A stretch of 64,000 nt of DNA, from positions 16,401 through 80,400 of the forward strand of contig CAYRTS010000005.1 of the NCBI GenBank assembly GCA_964427285.1, written 5' to 3'. Made by a program: the position numbers and the translations under genes. The notes under the pieces were generated by a model that worked only from the letters and a program-made list of their open reading frames with translations, ran no database searches and was not told the DNA's origin. Positions 1 to 8,022 of the stretch are shown piece after piece. This DNA comes from SPCO01 sp964427285 (GTDB lineage Bacteria; Chloroflexota; Limnocylindria; Limnocylindrales; CSP1-4). Position 1 is the first letter of the stretch. Every line of letters starts with the position of its first letter.

Positions 1-37
1 ATGGTCCGGGGCGCACACCGCAGGGTTCAGCGGCGAG

Positions 38-421
38 TCAGGCTCCAGCCTCGCGCGTCGACCAGTACTCCCGCCAGCCACCGAACCCGGTGATCTCACG
101 GTGGATGCCTTCGGCCATCTCGCGCGGGAACAGGATGCCCGGCACGACGCGACCGTCGGCCAGCTCCACTGGCCCGCGATAGAGACCCGGCGGCTCCCCG
201 GCCTCCACGCTGGCCCAAACCTTGTCGGGCACGTCGTACAGCTCGCCCGGGACGGAGATCCCGCCCTCCGCCGCCTCGAACATGCCCGGGTGGACGTCTC
301 CGATGGAATAGATCCGATAGCGCGGCGCGGTCATGAACTCGCCCAGAAATGTTGCGCCATCGAGGTTGGCGTTGAGCTTGAGGCCGCGCATGAGCGTGCC
401 ATTCACGAAGAGTTGCGCCAC
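38..421 (-). CDS. Stand-alone allophanate hydrolase C-terminal-like domain protein (gamma-glutamylcyclotransferase-like fold)
   Basis: A 127-residue protein resembling only the C-terminal domain of allophanate hydrolase (AtzF/DUR1 family). The signature is the N-terminal LFVNGTLMRG stretch, a middle APRYRIYSIGD segment, an ELADGRVVPG strand and the near-terminal ITGFGGWREY, which closely follows the family ITAFGGWRAY end. In full-length enzymes this domain acts after the amidase domain and decarboxylates N-carboxycarbamate; the amidase domain is absent here. The start is GTG at 421, four bases behind a GGAGG. It is last in the carbamoyl-transfer operon, after the permease and a strong hairpin. 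Role in this cluster is inferred; an AIG2-like cyclotransferase is the alternative. Confidence 0.72.
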   Translation of the reverse strand: MAQLFVNGTLMRGLKLNANLDGATFLGEFMTAPRYRIYSIGDVHPGMFEAAEGGISVPGELYDVPDKVWASVEAGEPPGLYRGPVELADGRVVPGILFPREMAEGIHREITGFGGWREYWSTREAGA

Positions 422-443
422 GAAACCTCCTTCGTCACTGGAA

Positions 444-490
444 GGGGGAGGCGCGGACGGCCTGAGGTTCCGTCCGCGCCTCGATCCCCC
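444..490 (-). other. Strong hairpin between permease gene and last operon gene
   Basis: Perfect 13-bp arms (448-460 and 470-482) enclose a 9-base loop, with G-run/C-run flanks (444-447 and 486-490) that can extend the stem. No U-run follows in the direction of transcription, so a classical intrinsic terminator is unlikely. It may be a partial attenuator or an mRNA 3'-end stabiliser that sets the downstream gene at a different level from the permease. Confidence 0.7.
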
Positions 491-507
491 GAAACACTGA
501 TGCTTGG

Positions 508-2130
508 TCAGGCCATTTCGGACTCCGCTTCGGGCGGCGTGGTGAGCGCGGTCCGGAAGTCTGCCGACGTGGCGCGGCCCTCACGCCAGGCGACCACCCA
601 GAAGACGATGGCCGCGAACGCGTAACCGAGGAAGACCGCGTTCGGTTGACCGAACACGATCGCCCCATCCACCACGGACACGATGAGCTGCGTGGCGTGG
701 ATGAAGCCGGTGACCGCGAGGATGGCGCCGACGACCGCGTAGACGATCGCCCGGCTGTACTCGCGGTCGATGATGAACACCGCGATCGCGCCAAGGACCA
801 GCCCGGCAACAACGGCGCCGCCACCGAAGATGGCCATCCCGTCGTAGATCACGCCCGCCCCGTTGAGCGGTCCAGAGCCAACCTCCGCGGCGCTGGTGCC
901 GGCAGCCCCGAGCGCGCCATCGATCTGACCCTGGGCCCACGCGGCGATGTTCGGCAGCATTGCCAGGACGACCGCCGGGGCGTGTCGGGCGGGCGTCGTG
1001 GTGAACGCCTGTGCCCCGATCACGAGACCGATGAACAGCAGGATCGGGACGAGGGCCTGGATCGGGATGACGGCCAGGAACAGGCCGACCAACCCGAAGA
1101 GGCAGATCACTGCGACGACGACGCCGGTCGCCAGCGAGTAGCCGATCCGGCCGCCGACGGCCTTCCAGCCGGGGTGGCCGATGTAGACGGCCGGCGGGAA
1201 GGGGCTGCCCAGGAATGAGCCGATCACGGCCCCGCCGCCGTCGGCCAGCAGGATGTGGCGGAGGTTGTAGTCGTCGCCGGCCGCCGAGGCGCTTTCGACG
1301 TTGTTCATCGCCTCGGTGAAGTTGTAGATGCCGAGCGGGATGGCTGTCACGAGCAACGGCAAAATCTGGCTCAAGCCGCTGATGACCTCGGTTCCTGGAA
1401 TGGGCAGGTGGATGCCGAACTGGGCGAAGGAATCGCCGACGGCCTTGGGATCCATGCCGGTCCACGCGCCGCTCAGGTAGGCGATCCAACCGATCGCGGT
1501 ACCGACCACGACCGCGAGCAATCCGCCGGGCACGCCGCCGGGCATCCGGACGCCGGCCGTCCAGCTGAGCAGGATGATGGCCAGGACCGGCAACGCGATC
1601 CAGGGCACCTCGAACATCTGGAAGGCGGGCCGCATGGAGATGAACGCGATCGAGATCCCGGCCAGCGTCCCGAGCATCGCCGCGCGGGGGGTGAAGCGCC
1701 GGATCGTCGGGCCGACGAAGGCTCCGATGAGGATGATCACGCCGACGATGAACGCCCAGGCCAGGCCAGCCATCCAGGCCTCGAGCGGGGTCCCGCCGCG
1801 CAGGACGATCGGCAGCATGATCACGAAGGTGACGAAGAAGTAGTGCGGAACGCTCGGCCCGTACGGCATCGCCGTGACGTTCTCGCGACCCGTCTGCTTC
1901 GCTAACCGATAGGCCAGGAAGGCGTAGAACAGGTTGCCCAGCGGCAGCGCGATCGCCAACGCGGGCAGGATCCGTCCATAGACCGTGCCGGTGTCCAGGC
2001 CCACCACGAACAGGGCGAGGCCGGACAGCACGAGCACGTTGAGCAGGACGTTCGTTCCGAGGCCGAAGAATGCGTTCCAGTCACCCGGCACCCAGAGCTT
2101 CGGCTTGAATGCGCTGGAATTCGTGGTCAC
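508..2130 (-). CDS. NCS2/AzgA-like nucleobase or ureide permease
   Basis: A 540-residue polytopic membrane protein with about 12-14 hydrophobic segments from residue 20 to 520. The N-terminal NVTAMPYGPS motif and the central NFTEAMNNVES followed by LLADGGGAVIGSFLG and a GGRIGYS turn are typical of the AzgA-like branch of the nucleobase-cation symporter 2 superfamily (hypoxanthine, guanine, xanthine, uracil carriers). The GTG start at 2130 is preceded by a GGAG-rich Shine-Dalgarno region. Its place behind the carbamate kinase and amidohydrolase genes suggests it imports the substrate of the pathway, which could be a purine, allantoin-like or biuret-like ureide. Substrate cannot be read from sequence. 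Confidence 0.85.
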   Translation of the reverse strand: MTTNSSAFKPKLWVPGDWNAFFGLGTNVLLNVLVLSGLALFVVGLDTGTVYGRILPALAIALPLGNLFYAFLAYRLAKQTGRENVTAMPYGPSVPHYFFVTFVIMLPIVLRGGTPLEAWMAGLAWAFIVGVIILIGAFVGPTIRRFTPRAAMLGTLAGISIAFISMRPAFQMFEVPWIALPVLAIILLSWTAGVRMPGGVPGGLLAVVVGTAIGWIAYLSGAWTGMDPKAVGDSFAQFGIHLPIPGTEVISGLSQILPLLVTAIPLGIYNFTEAMNNVESASAAGDDYNLRHILLADGGGAVIGSFLGSPFPPAVYIGHPGWKAVGGRIGYSLATGVVVAVICLFGLVGLFLAVIPIQALVPILLFIGLVIGAQAFTTTPARHAPAVVLAMLPNIAAWAQGQIDGALGAAGTSAAEVGSGPLNGAGVIYDGMAIFGGGAVVAGLVLGAIAVFIIDREYSRAIVYAVVGAILAVTGFIHATQLIVSVVDGAIVFGQPNAVFLGYAFAAIVFWVVAWREGRATSADFRTALTTPPEAESEMA

Positions 2131-2218
2131 GTCTTGGTATCTCCCTCTCCTGCGAAGCCAACGCGGGCCCCGCGTACGCTCCCTCCGTGAACTCCTCGCG
2201 GCGATCAGTCGATAGGCA

Positions 2219-2929
2219 TCACGCCGTCGCGGCGGCGGGGGCTGCCGCGACGGCGTCCGGGAACTGCTGGCCCAGGGCCTCGAGGAAGTCCGCCGACTTC
2301 CCGACGAAGCCGAAGATGCCGCCCTGGGCCTTGATCATGTCCAGCGCCACCCGCTGGAACTCCGGGAAGTACGAGGCCACGGCGTCCTCGAGGACGAGGG
2401 CGTCGTAGCCCCGGTCGTTCGCCTCGCGCACGCTCGTCTGGACGCACACTTCCGTGGTCACGCCGCACACGATGAGCTGCCGGATGCCGCGGTTCTTGAG
2501 GATGGTGTCCGTGTCCGTGGCGTAGAACGCGCCCTTCCCCGGCTTGTCGATGATCGGCTCACCGGCGATCGGATAGACCTCCTCGACGATGTCGTGTCCA
2601 TGCTCACCGCGAACCAGCAATCGCCCCATCGGGCCCTGGTCACCGATGTGGATCTTGGGCCTGCCGCGCTCGTACTTCGCGGCCGGGAGGTCTGACAGGT
2701 CCGCTCGGTGGCCCTCCCGCGTGTGCATGATGAACAAGCCGGCTGCCCGGCACGCCTTGAGTACGCGCTCGGCCGCAGGAAGGGCCTTCAGCAGGAAGGA
2801 GGTGTCGTTGCCGAGCGATTCCCCGAAACCGCCTGGGTAGACGAAGTCCCGCTGGAAATCGATCATGACCAGGGCGGTGGTTTTTGGATCGAACTCGAAC
2901 TCGTACGGTTCCGCCTTGGCTGACAGCAT
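2219..2929 (-). CDS. Isochorismatase-fold cysteine amidohydrolase, biuret hydrolase-like
   Basis: A 236-residue cysteine hydrolase. The catalytic Asp lies in VMIDFQRDF (about residue 23), the Lys in the IDKPGKGAFYATD segment (about 128) and the Cys in VCGVTTEVCVQTS (about 160), completing the Asp-Lys-Cys triad. HTREGHRADLSDLPAAK, the RGEHGHDIVEEVYPI segment and REANDRGYDALVLEDAV closely resemble biuret amidohydrolase (BiuH) and triuret hydrolase as I remember them, more than nicotinamidases. ATG at 2929 has a GGAGG seven bases upstream. The enzyme probably hydrolyses the terminal amide of a carbamoylated compound such as biuret, oxamate or oxalurate; which one is open. Confidence 0.82.
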   Translation of the reverse strand: MLSAKAEPYEFEFDPKTTALVMIDFQRDFVYPGGFGESLGNDTSFLLKALPAAERVLKACRAAGLFIMHTREGHRADLSDLPAAKYERGRPKIHIGDQGPMGRLLVRGEHGHDIVEEVYPIAGEPIIDKPGKGAFYATDTDTILKNRGIRQLIVCGVTTEVCVQTSVREANDRGYDALVLEDAVASYFPEFQRVALDMIKAQGGIFGFVGKSADFLEALGQQFPDAVAAAPAAATA

Positions 2930-2952
2930 CTCGTCGCCTCCTTCGTTCCTGG

Positions 2953-3939
2953 CTATGCGCCCGCCTGCACCGGATTGGGCAGGATGCGCGTTCCGGTTTC
3001 CCCGGCGATCGCCCGTTCGAGCGCCGCCGGGGTGGTGATGAGGACTTCCTGGCCGCCGCGCTCGAGGAAGCGGATCGCCGCCTCGATCTTGGGCCCCATC
3101 GATCCCTTTGGGAACTCCCCCGCCTCCAGGTACTGCCTGGCCTCGTCGATCGCCATCCGATCGACCCACCGTTCGTCCGGTTGGCGGAAGTGGATCGCCA
3201 CTCGCTCCACGCCGGTCGACAACACGAGCAGCGGGATGTCCAGGCTCGCGGCGAGCAGCGCCGAGGCGCGATCCTTGTCGATCACCGCCTCAACGCCTCG
3301 GTAGTGGCCTCGGCTCGTCTCGACCACGGCGACGCCACCGCCGCCGACGGCAATCACGATGAAGCCGGCCTCGACGAGCGCGCGGATCTGGTCGCCCTCC
3401 ACAATCCGCAACGGCTCCGGCGACGCGACCACCCGGCGATAGCCACGACCGGAATCCTCGATCATCGTCCAGCCGTTGCGCGCGGATTTCTGGTCGGCCT
3501 CCTCCTTCGAATAGAACGGGCCGATCGGTTTCGTTGGACGGCCGAATGCCGGATCGTCCGAATCGACGACGACGTGGGTGAGCACGCACACGACGCGATC
3601 CGGCAGGCCGCGGGCCGCCAATTCGTTCAACAGGGCCTGGCCCAGGATGTGGCCAATTCCGCCCTGCGAGTCGGCCACCGACATCTCCAGGCTCAGCCGC
3701 GGCACCGGCGCATCGTCGGGCACCAGCTCCGAGCGAAGGAGGATGAAGCCGACCTGCGGGCCGTTGCCATGGGTGACGACAACGCCCCAGCCGGTCGCCA
3801 CCAGGGCGGCGATGTGCTGCGAGGTCTCGCGGGCATTCTCGTACTGCTCCTCGATCGTGCCGCGCTGGCCGTCCAGGATCAGCGCGTTCCCACCGATCGC
3901 GATGACCGCCCGATGATCCACGGTCAGGCTTCCGTCCAC
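2953..3939 (-). CDS. arcC: Carbamate kinase (catabolic, AllK/ArcC type)
   Basis: A 328-residue amino-acid-kinase-fold enzyme that transfers phosphate from carbamoyl phosphate to ADP, giving ATP, ammonia and carbon dioxide. Family motifs are complete: AIGGNAL at the start, THGNGPQVG, the SQGGIGHILGQAL helix, IAVGGGGVAV, the VIDKDRASALLA substrate loop and FPKGSMGPKI near the end. Its GTG start overlaps the 3' end of allG by 16 bases (a second GTG at 3921 is possible), so it is translationally coupled to the carbamoyltransferase that should supply its substrate. This arrangement parallels the enterobacterial all regulon, where the kinase sits with allFGH. Confidence 0.93.
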   Translation of the reverse strand: MDGSLTVDHRAVIAIGGNALILDGQRGTIEEQYENARETSQHIAALVATGWGVVVTHGNGPQVGFILLRSELVPDDAPVPRLSLEMSVADSQGGIGHILGQALLNELAARGLPDRVVCVLTHVVVDSDDPAFGRPTKPIGPFYSKEEADQKSARNGWTMIEDSGRGYRRVVASPEPLRIVEGDQIRALVEAGFIVIAVGGGGVAVVETSRGHYRGVEAVIDKDRASALLAASLDIPLLVLSTGVERVAIHFRQPDERWVDRMAIDEARQYLEAGEFPKGSMGPKIEAAIRFLERGGQEVLITTPAALERAIAGETGTRILPNPVQAGA

Positions 3940-5381
3940 GAACGGTTCGCAACCCCGAGGGCAGCGGCGAGACCGCCAATGGCTGCGGCGAAGCAGGCCA
4001 GCGGCGCGCGGGCGATCCCCGCACCGATCTGGCCGACACCTGCCTGACGGTGGGCGATTCCCGTGTTAATGACCGGGGCGATCCCGGAGTCCACCACCCG
4101 GCGAGCATCGATCCCCGTCGGCGTCCCGATGAATCCCAGTGGCGGGAGCGCGTACGACGGGTTTCGGGCGAGCGTGATCCGTCCCATCAAGCGAGTGAAC
4201 TCCAGTGCATCGGCCGGGCTCCCACCTACGAACCGGACGATGGCCGGCGCCGCCGCCATCGCAAACCCGCCGATTCCGAACGTCTCGGTGATCGCGCTGT
4301 CGCCGAGGTCCGGGTTGGCATCGTCGGGGCCGTAGCCCGGGAAGTAGAGCCCATCCGGCACCCCGACCGGCGTCGTGAACCAGGCGTCCCCGGTGCCGGA
4401 CATCCGGATCCCGAAGTCAACGCCGTTGCGCGCCATCGCCGTCACGACCGTCGACGCGTCGATTCCGTGCGCCGCATCCAGGGCGGACTTGCAGGCGGCC
4501 ATCGACAGGTTCAGGAAGAAGTGGTCGTTACTGCGCAGGAAGTCGAGGACGGCCGCCGCGGTCGCCCGGTCGGCCGTGCGGACCAGGGCCGGAGCGATCG
4601 CCCGCGCAAAGAGCGAGGTCGCGGCGATATTGCGGTTGTGCCCTTCATCGCCCATCTGCAGCGCCTGGCCGGTCAGGCTGCGCAGGTCGAGCGGCCCGCC
4701 GGCTCGCAATGCACCCGACAGCGCCGGGCCGAGCGTATCGACGAACCAGCGCAGGCGCTGCAGGACGGACGCGTCGTAGGCACCGAAGCGGAGGACCTTG
4801 CCAAGGCCCTCATTGAGGGTCGCGTGGGCGCGCGTCCCCGCGCTGACATTCTCGACCACGACCACCGGCATGGACGGGCTGATCACGCCGGCCATCGGCC
4901 CGACGGCCGCATGGTGATGGCAGGGCGAGAGGCTGACCCGGCCGGATTCGACGAGCGCGGTCGCCTCCTCCGGCGTGCCGGCCCATCCCTCGAACAGGGT
5001 CGCGCCGATGATGGCGCCCCTGACCGGCCCGCACATTCGATCCCACTCGATCGGCGGGCCGGCGTGGAGAATCTGCCGATCCCCGAGTCCGAGAGCCACC
5101 CGCGCAGGCTGGACGTCGAGGAGCATTGGCTGGGCGGCCAGCAGGCGTTCAACCGCCGTGGCATTGGCCGCCGCGACCCTCCGACCGATCGGATCGTCCG
5201 GATCGTCCTCCAGGCGCGCAAGCAGCAAGCCGAGCTCTCGGTCGCCCTCGGCCGGCGGCCGCCAGTCGAGGTTGGCGACGGTGGCACCGTTGGCGACGAG
5301 CGGGGGGGCGAACATATCAAGCCCTACGTTCACTGCGCGCACGCCCTCGGGGAAAAGCACGGACGTTCCGGTCTGGCTCAT
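3924..5381 (-). CDS. allG: DUF1116 protein, AllG subunit of oxamate carbamoyltransferase
   Basis: A 485-residue DUF1116 protein like E. coli YlbE/AllG. Visible family marks are GPVRGAIIGATLFEGWA, the SPCHHHAAVGPMAGVISPSM histidine cluster (around residue 155), GQALQMGDEGHNRN (around 255) and a C-terminal NPSYALPPLGFIGTP. In E. coli AllF, AllG and AllH together were reported to form oxamate carbamoyltransferase, splitting oxalurate with phosphate into oxamate and carbamoyl phosphate. The start overlaps the fdrA stop as ATGA (5378-5381), and the gene overlaps the carbamate kinase downstream. The reaction is assigned by homology and context. Confidence 0.9.
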   Translation of the reverse strand: MSQTGTSVLFPEGVRAVNVGLDMFAPPLVANGATVANLDWRPPAEGDRELGLLLARLEDDPDDPIGRRVAAANATAVERLLAAQPMLLDVQPARVALGLGDRQILHAGPPIEWDRMCGPVRGAIIGATLFEGWAGTPEEATALVESGRVSLSPCHHHAAVGPMAGVISPSMPVVVVENVSAGTRAHATLNEGLGKVLRFGAYDASVLQRLRWFVDTLGPALSGALRAGGPLDLRSLTGQALQMGDEGHNRNIAATSLFARAIAPALVRTADRATAAAVLDFLRSNDHFFLNLSMAACKSALDAAHGIDASTVVTAMARNGVDFGIRMSGTGDAWFTTPVGVPDGLYFPGYGPDDANPDLGDSAITETFGIGGFAMAAAPAIVRFVGGSPADALEFTRLMGRITLARNPSYALPPLGFIGTPTGIDARRVVDSGIAPVINTGIAHRQAGVGQIGAGIARAPLACFAAAIGGLAAALGVANRSWTEA

Positions 5382-7009
5382 CGTTGAACTCCGGCCGCGA
5401 CCGTCGCGGGCGCGACGATCCGGGCGGCCAGCCGGGCGGCCCGGGCGTTGCTCGGGGCGAGGATGACGCCGGCCTGGGCAAGGCGAGCCTCCTGGGCAGC
5501 GAGGCCCTGCGGGTCACCACTCGTCCCGCACACCGAGGCGATAACGGCAAATCGGCGCCCCTGCCGGGCGGCTTCCGCCCGGGCAGCGTCGATCGCGCCC
5601 GCGAGATCGCCGGCGGGGTCCGGGTTGGAGCCATAGCCGATGACGACGTCGAGCAGGATGACCGCGGTGGATGGATCGCTGGCCGCGGCCGCGAGGTGTT
5701 CGTTCCGAAGGCGCGGATCGATCATCGGGTGCGGTCGACCGACGGTGTACTCGTCGTCGCCGAGGTCGACGACCTCGTGGCGCTTGGCCGCGTCCGCCCC
5801 CAGCGAGGCGCGCAGGACGAGCTTTGCCTCCCCGGCCAGCGAGCCGCCGCTGTACAGGCCGCGAATTCGCCACTGCCCGGGATCCAGGGCGGCCTTCGCC
5901 TGGCGAACGGCGAATGACCCGGCCCCATGCTGCCCGGCGTCGGCTGCGTCGGCTGCGTCGTCCGACGCATGGGGCGCGGCCGCGTCTGGCGCCTCGGGCG
6001 TGTCCGCGCCGGGGCCATCGTCCGCGCCCAGGCTGTCATCAACGGGCACCGGGCGTCCCAGCGCCATCGCGCTGGCGATCGCGGCGGCCGCCTCAAAGGT
6101 CGCGGCGGGAATTGATCCGGCAGCGGTCACGATCGCCGGGTCGCCGCCCAGGAAGTTCACAATGACCGGCTTGGCGATGCTGCCTGCCGCGGCCAGGACC
6201 CGCTCCGCGACGGCCGCCGCCGGTGGCTTCGAGATGAGGACGATCAGATCCGTGGCCGGATCGGCCGCCAGCCGCTCCAGGGCGGCCAGCATCATCACGC
6301 CACCGACCCGCTCATCGAGGTCGCGCCCGCCGACACCGATCGCCTGGGACACGCCGGCGCCAAAGCGGTCGATCAGGCAACTCACCTGTTGCAGGCCGGT
6401 GCCCGACGCGCCGATCAACCCGATCGAGCCCCGCCGCACGGCGTTGGCGAACCCGAGCGGAACCCCGTCGACGATCGCCGTGCCGCAGTCCGGGCCCATG
6501 ACGAGCAGGCCCCTGGCGCGAGCGAGCGCCTTCAATTCGATCTCGTCCTCGATCGGGACGTTGTCGCTGAACAGGAAGACATGGAGACCTCGCTTGAGAG
6601 CCTTGAGCGCCTCCGCAGTGGCATAGGTCCCCGGCGTGGAGATGAGGGCGAGATTGGCCGTGCCAAGCTCGACCGTGGCCTCGGCGATCGTCCGGACCGT
6701 CGTGCCCACCGCCTCGTTTGGGCCTTCGGAGCCCGATCCGGCCAATCGCGCCGCAGCCCGATCCAGCGCCTGGGCGACCACGTCCTCGTCGCTTGCCGAG
6801 AGCGCCACCACGAGGTCATTCGGCCCGGCTCCGGCAACCGCCTCCGACAAGAGGCCCGCGGCAGCCAACACCTCCAGATTGGCGGGCGTGGCCATGACCA
6901 GGCCCGCCCGATCGACGCCGGCCATCGCCTCGAGTTCGGCGGCGATCTGCATCAACTCGACCGAGTCCCGGTAGCTGTTGCGAAACACGCGGGCGTGAAC
7001 GGTCGCCAT
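5378..7009 (-). CDS. fdrA: FdrA/AllF, succinyl-CoA synthetase-like subunit of oxamate carbamoyltransferase
   Basis: A 543-residue FdrA protein related to the acyl-CoA synthetase (NDP-forming) fold. GPDCGTAIVDGVPLGFAN (about 172-190) and GASGTGLQ (about 199-206) are the nucleotide/phosphate-binding loops of the family, and GVGGRDLDERVGG follows. An Ala/Asp/Pro-rich linker (about 322-365) separates it from a C-terminal domain with SGGSLAGEAKLVL. The ATG at 7009 was chosen because the allH stop overlaps it as TGATG; the longer frame upstream lies inside allH. It is the largest subunit of the proposed AllFGH complex. Confidence 0.9.
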   Translation of the reverse strand: MATVHARVFRNSYRDSVELMQIAAELEAMAGVDRAGLVMATPANLEVLAAAGLLSEAVAGAGPNDLVVALSASDEDVVAQALDRAAARLAGSGSEGPNEAVGTTVRTIAEATVELGTANLALISTPGTYATAEALKALKRGLHVFLFSDNVPIEDEIELKALARARGLLVMGPDCGTAIVDGVPLGFANAVRRGSIGLIGASGTGLQQVSCLIDRFGAGVSQAIGVGGRDLDERVGGVMMLAALERLAADPATDLIVLISKPPAAAVAERVLAAAGSIAKPVIVNFLGGDPAIVTAAGSIPAATFEAAAAIASAMALGRPVPVDDSLGADDGPGADTPEAPDAAAPHASDDAADAADAGQHGAGSFAVRQAKAALDPGQWRIRGLYSGGSLAGEAKLVLRASLGADAAKRHEVVDLGDDEYTVGRPHPMIDPRLRNEHLAAAASDPSTAVILLDVVIGYGSNPDPAGDLAGAIDAARAEAARQGRRFAVIASVCGTSGDPQGLAAQEARLAQAGVILAPSNARAARLAARIVAPATVAAGVQR

Positions 7010-7932
7010 CAGCCGGCCCATCGTCCGGGCTCGCTGGCGACGTCCAGTCCGAGCAGGACTCCCAGCAGGCAGTCCGTACCGGACGTTGCCCCCCAAGCGA
7101 TGGCCCGTTGAATGGCGGCGGGGACTGCCTCATCTGCATGACCGAGGAGCGCCGCCAGCAATGCCTGGATCCGCTCCGCGAACTCGCCTGCCGCGGCATG
7201 GCGCAGCAGCGTGGCCGCGATGACGGTCGTCCGATCGTCAACGTCGTGGATCGCACCGCCAACGAAGCCCGCCAGCGGGCCGTCCAAAGCACGAAGAGCC
7301 GCTTCGACGCCTACCAGGACGTCATCCCCCGACGGGGTGAGGCCCGGTCCCAGGCCGATCAGCCCTCGTGCGGCACGATGGGCTGCCGGGCGATTGCCCG
7401 CCAACAGGGACGCTCGCAACGCGTCGACGCTGGCGCCGGCCCGTCGGACAACGCCAGGGTCATCTGCGCTGGGCGAACCCGCCCCGAGCAGCGCGCCCAG
7501 ACCGCCCGGGACGGCCCGAGCGCGAGCCTCCGCCCAGGCGACTCCCCGCCGACCGCGCCACCGGTCGGCGGCCCGGGACAGCCCCCCGTCGGGACATGCC
7601 AGCCGCGCTGACCAGCGGGCGGCCGCCATGAGGTCAATCTCAAGCCCGATGGCCGGGACGCCGACCGACATGTCCGTCGCGACGACCCCCATCCCGCGCC
7701 TCAGGCCGAGCGCCCGGAAATCCGGCCCGAGGTCGACCAGAATCCCGTTGGGCAGACCACCGAGCCACGGCGCGGCAAGGCACAGCAGCCCGTCCGGGAT
7801 CGAGACATTGACCACCGACCGGTAGACGCTGTGGATCCTGGCGGCGGGCGGAACGCCCGCGGCGATGCGGCGCGCAACGGCATCGCTGAGGCCCGTGGCG
7901 GCATGGGTGCGGGTCGGCCAGGTTGCCAGCAT
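7009..7932 (-). CDS. allH: DUF2877 protein, AllH subunit of oxamate carbamoyltransferase
   Basis: A DUF2877 protein similar to E. coli YlbF/AllH. The conserved LIGLGPGLTPSGDDVLVGVEAALRAL block and the C-terminal AWGATSGTDCLLGVLLG are the family hallmarks. Start choice is uncertain: the frame opens as far as 8016, but the ATG at 7932 (307 residues) is preferred because a -10 box TACGAT lies nine bases upstream and an operator-like inverted repeat lies between 7948 and 7976, which would otherwise be coding. It is the first gene of the operon and is translationally coupled to fdrA (TGATG). Confidence 0.86.
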   Translation of the reverse strand: MLATWPTRTHAATGLSDAVARRIAAGVPPAARIHSVYRSVVNVSIPDGLLCLAAPWLGGLPNGILVDLGPDFRALGLRRGMGVVATDMSVGVPAIGLEIDLMAAARWSARLACPDGGLSRAADRWRGRRGVAWAEARARAVPGGLGALLGAGSPSADDPGVVRRAGASVDALRASLLAGNRPAAHRAARGLIGLGPGLTPSGDDVLVGVEAALRALDGPLAGFVGGAIHDVDDRTTVIAATLLRHAAAGEFAERIQALLAALLGHADEAVPAAIQRAIAWGATSGTDCLLGVLLGLDVASEPGRWAG

Positions 7933-7941
7933 CTGCCGGAC

Positions 7942-8016
7942 ATCGTACGAACAGTGTTGCGCCCCGTCACTGTCCGATATCCACATTGACACAGCGCACG
8001 ACTGTCGAGTATCCAT
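7942..8016. promoter_or_regulatory. Divergent allH/pucR promoters with repeated operator motif
   Basis: For pucR: a perfect -35 TTGACA (7986-7991), 18 bases, -10 TATCCA (8010-8015), with the ATG seven bases later, i.e. nearly leaderless. For allH on the minus strand: -35-like GTGACG (7970-7965), 17 bases, -10 TACGAT (7947-7942), nine bases to ATG. A motif CACTGTYCG occurs as an inverted pair, CGAACAGTG (7948-7956) and CACTGTCCG (7968-7976), and again in direct orientation as GACTGTCGA (8000-8008); the longer copies 7969-7983 and 8001-8015 match at 12 of 15 positions. The pair overlaps the allH promoter and the third copy sits in the pucR spacer, which fits autoregulated PucR control. Confidence 0.62.
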
Positions 8017-8022
8017 AGGGCA

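Noticed and set aside
8016..8016. Long allH start at 8016
   Set aside because: It would place both promoters and the operator repeats inside the coding region, leaves six bases to divergent pucR, and has no ribosome site; 7932 is preferred though not proven.
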